Positions 25,458 through 35,517 are shown, numbered from the stretch's first letter. The stretch: DNA of 64,000 bases from Tenacibaculum singaporense (GCF_003867015.1 NZ_CP032548.1:3229001-3293000), one strand, 5' to 3'. The notes: generated by a model not told the origin, from the sequence alone. Translations and numbers: made by a program.

Positions 25458-26165
25458 TTATCTATTATCCTGCAATGCAAATACCTGACGCAATAATGCT
25501 GTATTACGTAACCCAACTTTATTACGTATACCTTTTTCTTCAACCGCAATCATAGTAAATACACCATCCAACGCTTCAGTTGTTACATAGTCTGTTAAGT
25601 CTGGATTCACTTTTTTAACAAACGGAATACTATTATATTTTGAAATTAAATTTGACCAAATTTTATCAGCTCCTACTTTCGAAAATGAGTTTTTAATTAC
25701 TGGGTTAAACTCAGCATATAACGCTGAAGTTGTTTTTCCTTCTAAATAAGAAGTTGCAGCATTATCTGCTCCTAATAAAATATTTTTAGCATCATTAAAT
25801 GTAATTTCTTTAACAGCATTTACAAAAATGGGAGTCGCTGTTTTTACAGCGTCTTCAGCAGTTCTATTAATTGCTTTTAAACCTTCATCAGCTAAATTAC
25901 CCAAACCAATACTGCGTAATCCTTTATCAACCGCTTGTAACTCTTCTGGTAATAAAATTTTCACCAAGTCATTCTTATAAAAACCATCTTTTGAGGTTAA
26001 TTTAGTTACTTGATGCTGAATCCCGTTATCTAAAGCTTGACGCAAACCATTACCAATTTGCTCTTGCGTTAATATTCCTCCTTGTGGTAATTGATTTACT
26101 ACTTTTTGTAATTCTGAACACCCCATAAAAGTAAGTGCAATAAAGAATACTGTAATTTTTTTCAT
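25458..26165 (-). CDS. DUF4197 lipoprotein
   Basis: 235 aa from ATG 26165 (MKKITVFFIALTFMGC, lipid Cys16); the longer frame to 26216 would put 17 residues before the signal peptide. Typical DUF4197 features: ILTQEQIGNGLRQALDNGI, DGFYKNDLVKILLPEELQAVDKGLRSIGLG, and DYVTTEALDGVFTMIAVEEKGIR at the C-terminus. It is common in Bacteroidota and Proteobacteria, envelope-located, function unknown. Convergent with the two-component system; 53 nt downstream of the small DUF5522 gene. Confidence 0.85.
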   Translation of the reverse strand: MKKITVFFIALTFMGCSELQKVVNQLPQGGILTQEQIGNGLRQALDNGIQHQVTKLTSKDGFYKNDLVKILLPEELQAVDKGLRSIGLGNLADEGLKAINRTAEDAVKTATPIFVNAVKEITFNDAKNILLGADNAATSYLEGKTTSALYAEFNPVIKNSFSKVGADKIWSNLISKYNSIPFVKKVNPDLTDYVTTEALDGVFTMIAVEEKGIRNKVGLRNTALLRQVFALQDNR

Positions 26166-26218
26166 GTCTACTTGTTTGATTTTATCTATTAGAAACAATA
26201 AACTAATTATTGTCACAT

Positions 26219-26383
26219 TTATTTGAAACTATCGGTATTTTTATCATATCCATACGGACAGTGTTTACAGCCACTTCTACAACAATATCCGCGCCTTAAA
26301 TGATACGCTTCTTTAAAAACCCTATATCCTTGTTCATTAGTATAATACTCATCAGGAGTAGGTTTTAATATCTTATTTCTCAT
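26219..26383 (-). CDS. DUF5522 small cysteine-rich protein (54 aa)
   Basis: Short ORF easily missed by length cut-offs. Translation: starts MRNKILKPTPDEYYTN, then EQGYRVFKEAYHLRRGYCC, RSGCKHCPYGYDK and ends SFK. The YHLRRGYCC...GC.HCPYGY pattern, with four cysteines spaced CC-x3-C-x2-C, is diagnostic of the DUF5522 family, found across Bacteroidota and other phyla, often as a domain beside tRNA-related enzymes. It probably binds a metal ion. ATG at 26383; a GATATTTG sequence (one base off TAnnTTTG) lies 4 nt upstream, the same spacing seen at the leaderless candidates in this window. Downstream is DUF4197. Confidence 0.85.
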   Translation of the reverse strand: MRNKILKPTPDEYYTNEQGYRVFKEAYHLRRGYCCRSGCKHCPYGYDKNTDSFK

Positions 26384-26399
26384 ACTACAAATATCATAA

Positions 26400-26443
26400 A
26401 AAAATACGTTAAACAGACTTTATGTTTCTGCTTAACGTATTTA
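26400..26443 (-). terminator. Intrinsic terminator of the hut operon
   Basis: Long inverted repeat AAATACGTTAA ... TTAACGTATTT, with inner complementary ACAG/CTGT-like segments, 22 nt after the DUF4136 stop on the minus strand. Confidence 0.6.
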
Positions 26444-26465
26444 TATTATCTTAAAATTCTAAATA

Positions 26466-26993
26466 TTACTTTTTAGCATGAGGTGGATACTCCACCATAA
26501 TCTCAGCCACAAACTCTTTAATACGAGCTTCCTTTCTTTCTACACTACTTGTACTCAAAGCTCCCGTTCCTATTCCTTGCCATACTAACTCTTTTTTATT
26601 AGCATCTAACAAATCAATAAACAACGTACCTTCGGTATATTGAGAAACAGTTACTGGACTTGGACCATAATACCATGGATAGTAAAACCCTCCATAGAAA
26701 TTATCATTCACATTAATACGCTCACGAGACTTAGTAAACAAACTCACTAAAACATCTGGTGTAGCCGATTTTGTCATCCCTTTCGCCGTCAACTCTGCTT
26801 CAATTGCACGCATAATACGCTTTTTATCTAAATCAGAGATTGGAGCTTTGTCTATTCCTGTTTTGTAAAATGCAAATGTTTTATACTGATTAAAATCAGT
26901 TTGTGTATCATAATCCGTTACAACTCTTACTGAACTACACGAAGTAATTAGTAAGGCTACAATTGGTAAAAAAAGTAATTTTAAATTTTTCAT
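26466..26993 (-). CDS. DUF4136 lipoprotein, last gene of the hut operon
   Basis: 175 aa, lipoprotein signal (LLFLPIVALLITSC). The mature part has the DUF4136 pattern: VVTDYDTQTDFNQYKTFAFY, KRIMRAIEAELTAKGMT, PDVLVSLFTK, a Tyr/Gly-rich FYGGFYYPWYYGP insertion, then GTLFIDLLDANKKELVWQGIGTG. Family function is unknown; it is envelope-associated. It starts 11 nt after the hutU stop with no terminator between, so it is co-transcribed with histidine-degradation genes, an association I cannot explain. Confidence 0.85.
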   Translation of the reverse strand: MKNLKLLFLPIVALLITSCSSVRVVTDYDTQTDFNQYKTFAFYKTGIDKAPISDLDKKRIMRAIEAELTAKGMTKSATPDVLVSLFTKSRERINVNDNFYGGFYYPWYYGPSPVTVSQYTEGTLFIDLLDANKKELVWQGIGTGALSTSSVERKEARIKEFVAEIMVEYPPHAKK

Positions 26994-27004
26994 TTTCTTA
27001 GGGT

Positions 27005-28999
27005 TTACATGTTTTCTAATAACGCATCGTCCACTAAGTTTGGAAGTGTAACTTTTAGTTTCTTTTCAACTTCCATGGCACGTTTAATAGCAAAAACAGC
27101 TTCGTCATTTCGTGCCCAACTACGTCTTGCAATTCCGTTATTCACATCCCAGAAAAGCATTGATTTTAAGCGCCTTGATGCATCTTTAGAACCATCAAGA
27201 AGCATGCCAAATCCTCCATTAATTACTTCTCCCCAGCCTACTCCACCTCCATTGTGGATAGAAACCCATGTAGCTCCTCTAAAACTATCTCCAATTACAT
27301 TATGAATTGCCATATCTGCTGTAAAGCGCGAACCATCATAAATATTAGAAGTTTCACGATAAGGTGAATCAGTTCCTGAAACATCGTGATGGTCACGACC
27401 TAAGACTACTGGACCAATTTTTCCTTTCTTAATTGCTTTGTTAAACGCTTCTGCTATTTTCATACGTCCTTCAGCGTCTGCATATAAAATACGTGCTTGC
27501 GAACCTACTACCAATTTATTTTCTTGCGCTCCTTTAATCCACTGAATATTATCTGCCATTTGCTGTTGGATTTCTTCTGGGGACTTTTTCATAATTTTCT
27601 CCAATACCTTACAAGCAATCGCATCCGTTTTGGCTAAATCTTCTGGTTTTCCTGAAGTACATACCCAACGGAAAGGACCAAAACCATAATCAAAACACAT
27701 AGGCCCCATAATATCTTGTACATAACTAGGATACTTGAACTCTCTTCCCAACGTTGGATTTGGATTCATTACATCCGCACCTGCTCTACTTGCTTCTAAC
27801 AAAAAGGCATTCCCGTAATCAAAGAAATAAGTTCCTTTCTCTGTATGCTTATTAATCGCTTTTGCGTGACGACGTAACGTTTCTTGCACCTTTTCTTTAA
27901 ACAACTCAGGGTTATTCGCCATCATCTCATTTGACTCTTCAAACGACATATCTACAGGATAATATCCTCCTGCCCATGGATTGTGTAACGATGTTTGATC
28001 AGAACCTAAATCGATATACACATCTTCTTCAGCAAACTTTTCCCAAACATCTACCACATTTCCTAGGTACGCTAAAGAAACTACTTCTTTGTTTTCTTTT
28101 GCTTTACGAACACGTGCTACCAACTCATCTAAATCAGTAATTTTTTCATCAATCCAACCTTGATCTAAACGAACCTGCGTTATTTTAGGATTAACCTCAG
28201 CACAAACCGTAATACAGCCTGCAATGTTTCCTGCTTTTGGTTGTGCTCCACTCATTCCTCCTAAACCAGCAGTCACAAATAAATTTCCTTTTGGAGATTT
28301 TCCTATCTTTCTAAATCCGTTTAACACAGTAATAGTAGTTCCATGTACAATTCCTTGCGGACCAATATACATGTAACTTCCTGCGGTCATTTGCCCATAT
28401 TGAGTAACCCCTAAAGCATTGAACTTTTCCCAATCATCTGGTTTAGAATAATTCGGAATCATCATTCCGTTCGTCACCACTACTCTTGGTGCATCTTTAT
28501 GTGATGGAAATAATCCCATTGGGTGTCCTGAATACATTACCAATGTTTGTTTATCTGTCATTTCAGATAAGTACTTCATGGTTAATAAGTATTGTGCCCA
28601 GTTAGAAAACACTGCTCCGTTACCTCCATAGGTAATCAATTCATGTGGGTGTTGCGCTACTGCATAATCCAAATTATTTTGAATCATTACCATAATCGCT
28701 TTTGCTTGTTCAGATTTCCCTGGGTATTCGTCAATTGGACGTGCATACATTTTATAATCAGGACGGAAACGATACATATAAATTCGACCGTACTTTTCTA
28801 ATTCCTCCTTAAACTCAGGTAACAACTCTTCATGCTGTTTTTTATCGAAGTAACGCAATGCATTGCGTAAAGCTAACTTCTTCTCTTCTTCAGTTAAAAT
28901 TTCTTTACGTTTTGGTGCGTGATTTATAGTAGTATCATACTCCTTTCTTGGAGGTAATGTAGTTGGTATTCCTTGTTTTATTTGTTCTTTAAATGTCAT
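27005..28999 (-). CDS. hutU: Urocanate hydratase (long Bacteroidota form)
   Basis: The second step of histidine degradation (urocanate to imidazolone propionate), using tightly bound NAD+ as electrophile. 664 aa, about 100 longer than the classic ~555-aa enzyme, as usual in Bacteroidota. Visible motifs: YSGHPMGLFPSH, TAGSYMYIGPQGIVHGTTIT, VTAGLGGMSGAQPKAGNIAG (NAD-binding), YVQDIMGPMCFDYGFGPFRWVC with the active-site Cys region, and GRDHHDVSGTDSPYRETS. It is 18 nt downstream of hutH. hutI and hutG are not in the window. Confidence 0.96.
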   Translation of the reverse strand: MTFKEQIKQGIPTTLPPRKEYDTTINHAPKRKEILTEEEKKLALRNALRYFDKKQHEELLPEFKEELEKYGRIYMYRFRPDYKMYARPIDEYPGKSEQAKAIMVMIQNNLDYAVAQHPHELITYGGNGAVFSNWAQYLLTMKYLSEMTDKQTLVMYSGHPMGLFPSHKDAPRVVVTNGMMIPNYSKPDDWEKFNALGVTQYGQMTAGSYMYIGPQGIVHGTTITVLNGFRKIGKSPKGNLFVTAGLGGMSGAQPKAGNIAGCITVCAEVNPKITQVRLDQGWIDEKITDLDELVARVRKAKENKEVVSLAYLGNVVDVWEKFAEEDVYIDLGSDQTSLHNPWAGGYYPVDMSFEESNEMMANNPELFKEKVQETLRRHAKAINKHTEKGTYFFDYGNAFLLEASRAGADVMNPNPTLGREFKYPSYVQDIMGPMCFDYGFGPFRWVCTSGKPEDLAKTDAIACKVLEKIMKKSPEEIQQQMADNIQWIKGAQENKLVVGSQARILYADAEGRMKIAEAFNKAIKKGKIGPVVLGRDHHDVSGTDSPYRETSNIYDGSRFTADMAIHNVIGDSFRGATWVSIHNGGGVGWGEVINGGFGMLLDGSKDASRRLKSMLFWDVNNGIARRSWARNDEAVFAIKRAMEVEKKLKVTLPNLVDDALLENM

Positions 29000-29017
29000 A
29001 CTAATCTTTTTTTAAGC

Positions 29018-30508
29018 TTATGCTACAATGAATTTTTGATTCTTAACCATGTTTACTAAAATATTTATATCGTCTTTTAGTACACGATCTTCTTCTAACT
29101 TAGCTACTTTACTTCTAACTAATTTAAAGTTCTCTTCTATAATTTCTGAAAACGTATTAGGTCTTCTAAAATCCATTGCTTGCGCTGCGTACATTAATTC
29201 AATCGCAAAGATTTTGTCTAAATTCCCTAGAATTTGGTTGAATTTTCTTCCTGAAATACTTCCCATAGACACGTGATCTTCCTGACCTAATGAGGTTGGA
29301 ACACTATCTGCCGATGGTGGAAAACATAACGATTTGTTTTCCGTAACCAAAGCTGCTGTTGTGTACTGTGGGATCATAAACCCTGAATTTAAACCTCCTG
29401 CTTCAGTTAATAATCTTGGTAATCCGTATTTCCCTTCTAGTAATAAATAGCATCTTCTATCAGAGATATTCCCCAACTCTGCCGCAGCAATAGAAGCATA
29501 ATCTAACGCCATTGCTAAAGGTTGGCCGTGGAAATTCCCTCCTGAAATAGCTTCTGTTTCACTTAGAACGATTGGATTATCGGTTACAGAGTTCATTTCT
29601 ATTTCAGCCAATTCATTTAAATGATTAAATGCATTTCTCGACGCTCCATGTACTTGTGGCATACAACGAATTGAATACGGATCTTGTACTCGCTCACAAT
29701 CCAAATGGTTCTCTACATTTTGAGACCCTTTCAATAGCATTCTAATACGCTCAGCTACTTTTAAATTTCCTTTAAAAGGCCTTATAGTATGTAATTCTTC
29801 TCTAAAAGGTGAAGCACTTCCTTGAAAACCTTCCAAACTCATAGCCCCAGCAACGTCTGCTAAATCTAGTAAATATTCCATCTTCTTTAAACCTAAAATG
29901 GCATGAGATAAAATAAATTGAGTTCCATTAATTAACCCTAATCCTTCTTTAGCCATTAAAGTTAATGGAGCTAAACCATGGCTAGCTAGTACTTCGTTTG
30001 CTGGTAAAATTTCATCATTTACCCAAAACTCACCTTCTCCTAACAATGGTAAAAACAGGTGTGATAATGGTGCTAAATCTCCTGATGCTCCTACTGAACC
30101 TTGTTCTGGTACTACAGGCAACATATTATTTTCAATAAAATAAATAATACGCTCAATCATTTCTAATCTAACCCCAGAAAAACCTTGACACAATGCATGC
30201 ACCTTACATATCATCATTATTTTAGATAGTGTTTTATCTATAGGATTCCCTACACCAACTGCATGTGTAATTAATAAATTTTCTTGTAATTTACTTGTCT
30301 CTTCTGGCGTAATTTGCACATCACATAAAGGTCCAAAGCCTGTATTAATTCCGTATACCGCAGCATCAGAACTTGCCATTGTTTCTACCTTTTTTCTACA
30401 TATAGTTACTTTCTCTTTAGCCTCTTCAGTAATCACTGCTTTTAAAGCTCCACTTGCTATAGCAATTACTTTATCTACTGTTAAATGATCTATTCCGTAT
30501 TTAAACAT
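29018..30508 (-). CDS. hutH: Histidine ammonia-lyase
   Basis: Deaminates histidine to urocanate. 496 aa from ATG 30508; the longer frame to 30595 would run through its own promoter and the LysR start. The MIO prosthetic group forms from A141-S142-G143 in GSVGASGDLAPLSH; Y52 in YGINTGFGP is the catalytic tyrosine; NGTQFILSHA, CLSFPPSADSVPTS-like (here LCFPPSADSVPTSLGQEDHVSMG) and QPLAMALDYA complete the active site. First gene of hutH-hutU-DUF4136; promoter TTG-N20-TAATTTTG directly upstream. Confidence 0.96.
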   Translation of the reverse strand: MFKYGIDHLTVDKVIAIASGALKAVITEEAKEKVTICRKKVETMASSDAAVYGINTGFGPLCDVQITPEETSKLQENLLITHAVGVGNPIDKTLSKIMMICKVHALCQGFSGVRLEMIERIIYFIENNMLPVVPEQGSVGASGDLAPLSHLFLPLLGEGEFWVNDEILPANEVLASHGLAPLTLMAKEGLGLINGTQFILSHAILGLKKMEYLLDLADVAGAMSLEGFQGSASPFREELHTIRPFKGNLKVAERIRMLLKGSQNVENHLDCERVQDPYSIRCMPQVHGASRNAFNHLNELAEIEMNSVTDNPIVLSETEAISGGNFHGQPLAMALDYASIAAAELGNISDRRCYLLLEGKYGLPRLLTEAGGLNSGFMIPQYTTAALVTENKSLCFPPSADSVPTSLGQEDHVSMGSISGRKFNQILGNLDKIFAIELMYAAQAMDFRRPNTFSEIIEENFKLVRSKVAKLEEDRVLKDDINILVNMVKNQKFIVA

Positions 30509-30525
30509 ATTCCTTTCGTTTTTTA

Positions 30526-30556
30526 CAAAATTACTCTTATTTTTGATGCTTAACAA
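30526..30556 (-). promoter_or_regulatory. hut operon promoter (TTG-N20-TAATTTTG)
   Basis: On the minus strand a TTG (30556-30554) is followed after 20 nt by TAATTTTG (30533-30526), a full match to the Bacteroidota promoter. It predicts transcription from about 30521 and a ~13-nt hutH leader. It interleaves with the divergent LysR -7 box (TATTTTTG, 30538-30545), so one bound regulator could control both. Confidence 0.65.
30538..30545 (+). promoter_or_regulatory. -7 element (TATTTTTG) for the divergent LysR gene
   Basis: Exact TAnnTTTG match on the plus strand, 38 nt before the LysR ATG and inside the hutH promoter spacer. This overlap is typical of LysR autoregulation. Confidence 0.5.
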
Positions 30557-30583
30557 TACTTCTTCAATCAATAAGTAATAACT

Positions 30584-31462
30584 ATGAGTTATCAATTAGA
30601 ATTAAGACATCTTCGTTATTTTTTAGCTGTTGCTGAAGATTTACATTTTAGAAAAGCCGCTGAACGATTATTTATTTCACAACCAGGTTTAAGTAGACAG
30701 ATAAAACAAATGGAAGATGATTTAAATATTGAGTTATTTAAAAGGCATAACAGAAAAGTTGTATTAACTCCTGCTGGTTTATATCTAAAAGATGAAATCT
30801 CTCGAAACCTTAAAAACCTAGATAACATTATTAATCATGCTAAATTATTACAAGATGGAAAACAAGGAAAGTTAGAATTTGGTTATGTTGGTTCTGCTAT
30901 GCAAGAAATTATACCTAACTTATTGGTTAATTTAAAAAAAAAACATACAAATGTACAATTTGGTCTAAAAGAAATGGACAATCAAAAACAAATTGAAAGT
31001 TTATTACATCAAAAAATTGATATCGGTTTTGTTAGACTAGACAGAGTTCCTAAAGGATTAAATATTAAACCTGTATTAAAAGAAAACTTTTGTTTAGTTC
31101 TACCTAAAGACCACAGTATAAACAGCACTAATTTTAAAAGCCTACATCAATTAAAAAACGAGTCTTTTATTTTATTTGATCCTTCTTATAGTCCATCTTA
31201 CTATGAAAAAGTAATGCAAATTTTTACCGACAGTAACTTTACTCCTACCATATCTCATAATACTATACACGCAGCTTCTATATATAAATTGGTAGAAAAT
31301 AAGTTTGGCTTATCAATTGTTCCTAAATCTTTACAACAAGGGTATAATATGAATGTTAAATTCATTGAATTAAATAACATTAAACAACACGCTACACTTT
31401 CAGTTGTATGGGATAAAAACAATCGAAACCCCTTACTAAGCTCTCTTTTAAATATGATATAA
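30584..31462 (+). CDS. LysR-family transcriptional regulator, probable hut regulator
   Basis: 292 aa. N-terminal winged helix-turn-helix: LRHLRYFLAVAEDLHFRKAAERLFISQPGLSRQIKQMEDDLNIELFKRHNRKVVLTPAG, then the two-lobed effector-binding domain (LEFGYVGSAMQEIIPNLL, IDIGFVRLD, FCLVLPKDH). It is divergent from hutH with overlapping promoters, which by the usual LysR logic makes it the regulator of histidine degradation, likely sensing histidine or urocanate. That assignment is from position only. Confidence 0.9.
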   Translation: MSYQLELRHLRYFLAVAEDLHFRKAAERLFISQPGLSRQIKQMEDDLNIELFKRHNRKVVLTPAGLYLKDEISRNLKNLDNIINHAKLLQDGKQGKLEFGYVGSAMQEIIPNLLVNLKKKHTNVQFGLKEMDNQKQIESLLHQKIDIGFVRLDRVPKGLNIKPVLKENFCLVLPKDHSINSTNFKSLHQLKNESFILFDPSYSPSYYEKVMQIFTDSNFTPTISHNTIHAASIYKLVENKFGLSIVPKSLQQGYNMNVKFIELNNIKQHATLSVVWDKNNRNPLLSSLLNMI

Positions 31463-31510
31463 ATTAAAATAACTATTTTTACGGCTATATAATTAACCAT
31501 AAAATTTAAG

Positions 31511-31834
31511 GTGATATTTATCTCTAAACATATAATTCCAAAAGGTTTTTCTGGATTGACTTTATATCCTTTTATCTTTTTAAAAAGAGAAGATTTAAAA
31601 GGAGATCCCGTTTTAATAAACCACGAGAAGATACACCTAAAACAGCAGTTAGAACTTTTAATTATATTCTTTTACTTCTTTTATTTCTTAGAATGGTTTA
31701 TCCGATTATTAATTTATCGCAGAGCTTCTAAAGCTTATAACAATTTAAGTTTTGAACGAGAGGCTTATCAAAATGAACATAATTTAGAATATATCTCTAC
31801 TCGAAAGAGATGGGCATTCCTTTCTTATTTATAA
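31511..31834 (+). CDS. Small membrane-associated HExxH protein, unknown function
   Basis: 107 aa, GTG start preceded by AAGG. It contains HEKIH (H38, E39, H42) in a segment NHEKIHLKQQLELL, one strongly hydrophobic helix (LIIFFYFFYFLEWFIRLLIY), and a following FEREAYQNE in which E84 could be the third zinc ligand. This HExxH...helix...E order is that of membrane zincins such as the M56 family, but the protein is far shorter than a normal M56 peptidase. It is probably a conserved flavobacterial protein. Whether it is catalytic is unknown. Confidence 0.6.
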   Translation: MIFISKHIIPKGFSGLTLYPFIFLKREDLKGDPVLINHEKIHLKQQLELLIIFFYFFYFLEWFIRLLIYRRASKAYNNLSFEREAYQNEHNLEYISTRKRWAFLSYL

Positions 31835-31904
31835 TTGTTAAAACATCCGTCTATTTTTTAAGATTTCCGTAAATTGCGTACCCGAAAATTAAGACAATTT
31901 ACGA

Positions 31905-34900
31905 ATGGAACAAATAACTCCCTATAAACCTAAACACAAAGTACGAATTGTAACTGCGGCTTCTTTATTTGATGGACACGACGCTGCCATTAATATTATG
32001 CGCCGAATTATTCAATCTACTGGGGTTGAAGTAATTCACTTAGGACATGATAGAAGCGTTGAAGAAGTAGTTAACTGTGCTATTCAAGAAGACGCAAATG
32101 CAATTGCTATGACTTCGTACCAAGGTGGACATAACGAGTACTTTAAGTACATGTACGATTTATTGCAAGAAAAAGGAGCTGGACATATTAAAATATTTGG
32201 TGGTGGTGGTGGAGTAATTTTACCAGAGGAAATCAAAGAATTGATGGACTATGGAATTACTCGTATTTACTCTCCGGATGATGGTCGTGAATTGGGATTA
32301 CAAGGAATGATTAACGATTTAGTTCAACAATCAGACTTTGCCATTGGAGATGCATTAAATGGAGAAGTAGACAAATTAGCCGATAAAGAAGTTGGCAGTA
32401 TTGCTCGTGTAATTTCTGCTGCTGAGAACTTCCCTGAAGTTGCTAAAGAAGCTTTAGAAACCATTCACAAAAAAAATAAAAACTCTAAAACTCCAGTACT
32501 GGGAATCACTGGTACCGGTGGTGCTGGTAAATCAAGTTTAGTTGACGAATTAGTTCGTCGTTTCTTAATTGATTTTCCAAACAAAACTATCGGATTAATC
32601 TCTGTTGATCCTTCAAAAAGAAAAACAGGTGGTGCTTTGTTAGGTGATCGTATTCGTATGAATGCTATCAACAATGAACGTGTATATATGCGTTCATTAG
32701 CTACACGTCAGTCAAACTTAGCATTATCAAAATATGTAAATGAAGCAGTAGAAGTATTAAAAGCTGCGGAATTTGACTTAATCATTTTAGAGACTTCTGG
32801 TATTGGACAATCAGATACAGAGATTATCGAACATTCTGATACTTCTTTATATGTAATGACTCCCGAATTTGGTGCTGCAACACAGTTGGAAAAAATCGAC
32901 ATGCTTGATTTTGCTGACTTAGTAGCCATCAACAAATTTGATAAAAGAGGAGCTTTAGATGCTTTACGTGATGTAAAAAAGCAATACATGCGTAACAATA
33001 ATTTATGGGATGTTCATATGGATGACATGCCTGTTTTTGGTACAATTGCATCTCAATTCAATGATCCGGGAATGAACTCGTTATACAAAGCGATTATGGA
33101 TAAATTGGTTGAAAAGGCGGGAGCTGATTTACAATCTACTTTTGAAATTACAAAAGAAATGTCTGAAAAGATATTTGTAATTCCACCTAGTAGAACACGT
33201 TATTTATCTGAAATTTCAGAAAACAACCGCGCTTACGATAAAAAAGTTGATGAGCAAGAAAAAGTAGCTCAGAAATTATACGGAATCTATCAAACCATCT
33301 TATCTGTCATTCCAAACGAAGTGACGGAATCTTTCCTTACTAAAAACGGAATTGACCAAGATGCTATTCAGAAACAAGTTCAGGAGGAAGAACAACCATT
33401 TATAAAATTATTATTTGCTCAATTCGATAAAGTAAAACTAAATCTTGACCCACATAACTGGGAAGTTATTTTAAACTGGCAAGAGAAAGTAAAAAAATAC
33501 AAAGATCCTATTTACTCGTTTAAAGTACGTGATAAAGAAATTAAAATAGAAACTCATACAAAGTCACTTTCGCATACACAAATTCCGAAAGTTGCGTTAC
33601 CAAAATACCAAGCTTGGGGTGATTTATTACGTTGGAATTTACAAGAGAATGTTCCAGGAGAATTTCCTTATGCTTCAGGTTTGTATCCGTTTAAACGTAC
33701 TGGAGAAGATCCTACACGTATGTTTGCGGGTGAAGGTGGACCAGAACGTACCAATCGTCGTTTCCACTATGTAAGTTTGGGAATGCCTGCAAAGCGTTTA
33801 TCTACTGCATTTGACTCGGTTACACTATATGGTAACGACCCAGGACACAGACCTGATATTTACGGTAAAATTGGAAATGCTGGGGTATCTATTTGTTGTT
33901 TAGACGATGCTAAAAAATTATACTCTGGTTTCGATTTAAGTCATGCTATGACTTCGGTTTCTATGACCATTAATGGTCCTGCACCAATGTTATTAGGATT
34001 CTTTATGAATGCTGCAATCGATCAGAATTGTGAAAAATACATCAAGGAGCACAAACTAGAGAAAAAGGTTGAAGCAAAGCTTAAAGAGTTATACGACGAT
34101 AAAGGTATTGACAGACCTAAATACAATGGTGATTTACCAGAAGGTAATGACGGATTAGGTTTGTTGTTACTAGGTATTACAGGTGATCAAATTTTACCTG
34201 CAGATGTATACGCTGAAATTAAAGCAAACACTTTAGCACAAGTACGCGGTACGGTTCAAGCAGATATTTTAAAAGAAGACCAAGCACAAAACACGTGTAT
34301 TTTCTCTACGGAATTTGCATTACGTTTAATGGGAGATGTTCAAGAATATTTTATTGAGAAAAATGTTCGTAATTTCTACTCAGTATCTATCTCAGGGTAT
34401 CATATTGCAGAAGCTGGTGCAAATCCAATTACACAGTTAGCCTTAACACTAGCAAACGGATTCACTTACGTAGAATACTACTTATCAAGAGGAATGGATA
34501 TTAATAAGTTTGGGCCAAACTTATCATTCTTCTTCTCTAACGGTATTGATCCTGAATATGCTGTAATTGGTCGTGTAGCTCGTAAAATATGGGCAAAAGC
34601 TTTAAAACATAAATACGGAGCAAACCCAAGAGCACAAATGTTAAAGTACCATATTCAAACTTCTGGACGTTCACTACACGCGCAAGAAATTGATTTTAAT
34701 GATATCCGTACAACGTTACAGGCGTTATATGCGATTTACGATAACTGTAACTCATTACACACGAATGCATATGATGAGGCCATTACGACGCCTACAGAAG
34801 AATCTGTACGTCGTGCGATGGCAATTCAATTAATCATCAATAAAGAATTAGGATTAGCTAAGAATGAAAATCCAATTCAAGGTTCATTTATCATTGAAGA

Positions 34901-35345
34901 ATTAACCGATTTAGTAGAAGAAGCTGTATTAACTGAGTTTGACAGAATTACGGAACGTGGTGGTGTATTAGGTGCTATGGAAACCATGTACCAACGTTCT
35001 AAAATTCAAGAAGAGAGTTTATACTACGAAACCTTGAAACACACAGGTGAATTCCCAATTATTGGAGTAAACACCTTCTTAAGTTCTAAAGGTTCTCCAA
35101 CGGTTACTCCACAAGAGGTAATTCGTGCTACGGAAGAGGAAAAACAATTCCAAATCAAAACGAAAGAAAACTTAAATAAAGCTCATGAAGATAAAATAGA
35201 ACAACTTTTATCTGAAATGCAATCGGCTGCTATTAACAATCAAAATCTTTTTGAAAAATTAATGGATGCTACTAAAGTTTGTTCGTTAGGTCAGATTACT
35301 TCTGCATTATTTGAAGTTGGTGGTCAATACAGACGAAACATGTAA
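31905..35345 (+). CDS. icmF: Fused isobutyryl-CoA mutase IcmF (B12-dependent, with built-in G-protein chaperone)
   Basis: 1146 aa in three parts: adenosylcobalamin-binding domain (residues ~10-140; DGHDAA with axial H25, then [11 protein letters not shown]), a MeaB-like GTPase with Walker A GTGGAGKS (203-210) and NKFDKRG, and a (beta/alpha)8 mutase domain (~540-1146). This is the IcmF architecture, not methylmalonyl-CoA mutase. The substrate-gating residues fit: RMFAGEGG has Phe where methylmalonyl-CoA mutase has Tyr, and [13 protein letters not shown] has Gln where it has Arg. It interconverts isobutyryl- and butyryl-CoA; isovaleryl/pivalyl-CoA is possible. Monocistronic. Confidence 0.93.
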   Translation: MEQITPYKPKHKVRIVTAASLFDGHDAAINIMRRIIQSTGVEVIHLGHDRSVEEVVNCAIQEDANAIAMTSYQGGHNEYFKYMYDLLQEKGAGHIKIFGGGGGVILPEEIKELMDYGITRIYSPDDGRELGLQGMINDLVQQSDFAIGDALNGEVDKLADKEVGSIARVISAAENFPEVAKEALETIHKKNKNSKTPVLGITGTGGAGKSSLVDELVRRFLIDFPNKTIGLISVDPSKRKTGGALLGDRIRMNAINNERVYMRSLATRQSNLALSKYVNEAVEVLKAAEFDLIILETSGIGQSDTEIIEHSDTSLYVMTPEFGAATQLEKIDMLDFADLVAINKFDKRGALDALRDVKKQYMRNNNLWDVHMDDMPVFGTIASQFNDPGMNSLYKAIMDKLVEKAGADLQSTFEITKEMSEKIFVIPPSRTRYLSEISENNRAYDKKVDEQEKVAQKLYGIYQTILSVIPNEVTESFLTKNGIDQDAIQKQVQEEEQPFIKLLFAQFDKVKLNLDPHNWEVILNWQEKVKKYKDPIYSFKVRDKEIKIETHTKSLSHTQIPKVALPKYQAWGDLLRWNLQENVPGEFPYASGLYPFKRTGEDPTRMFAGEGGPERTNRRFHYVSLGMPAKRLSTAFDSVTLYGNDPGHRPDIYGKIGNAGVSICCLDDAKKLYSGFDLSHAMTSVSMTINGPAPMLLGFFMNAAIDQNCEKYIKEHKLEKKVEAKLKELYDDKGIDRPKYNGDLPEGNDGLGLLLLGITGDQILPADVYAEIKANTLAQVRGTVQADILKEDQAQNTCIFSTEFALRLMGDVQEYFIEKNVRNFYSVSISGYHIAEAGANPITQLALTLANGFTYVEYYLSRGMDINKFGPNLSFFFSNGIDPEYAVIGRVARKIWAKALKHKYGANPRAQMLKYHIQTSGRSLHAQEIDFNDIRTTLQALYAIYDNCNSLHTNAYDEAITTPTEESVRRAMAIQLIINKELGLAKNENPIQGSFIIEELTDLVEEAVLTEFDRITERGGVLGAMETMYQRSKIQEESLYYETLKHTGEFPIIGVNTFLSSKGSPTVTPQEVIRATEEEKQFQIKTKENLNKAHEDKIEQLLSEMQSAAINNQNLFEKLMDATKVCSLGQITSALFEVGGQYRRNM

Positions 35346-35371
35346 AAGGCAATGCCTTTAAATAAATATTT

Positions 35372-35402
35372 AAAGCCTCACTTAAATTTAAGTGAGGCTT
35401 TT
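35372..35402 (+). terminator. Intrinsic terminator of icmF
   Basis: Perfect inverted repeat AAAGCCTCACTTAAA / TTTAAGTGAGGCTTT followed by Ts. A second, shorter inverted repeat (AAAGGCAATGCCTTT) lies right after the stop codon. Confidence 0.85.
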
Positions 35403-35490
35403 ATACTTTTAAATGTCTTCTTTATTAAAGAGTTTCTATTCCTTAAACTTTTGTTTTAAAATAAAAAAATGTTAAATAAAAAAATTACAC

Positions 35491-35517
35491 GCAACCTTTC
35501 GCTTTCTATAGCGTCTA
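35491..35517 (+). promoter_or_regulatory. Candidate ECF-sigma promoter (AAC-N16-CGTC) before the M43 protease
   Basis: GCAACC (35491-35496) and CGTCTA (35512-35517), so AAC and CGTC are separated by 16 nt. That is the arrangement recognised by ECF sigma factors such as Bacillus SigX/SigW. It differs from the TAnnTTTG promoters used elsewhere in the window and lies 34 nt before the protease ATG. An ECF sigma gene follows the protease. Confidence 0.6.

Noticed and set aside
31905-35345. Methylmalonyl-CoA mutase
   Set aside because: Domain order (B12 domain, GTPase, mutase) and the Phe/Gln substrate residues match IcmF instead.
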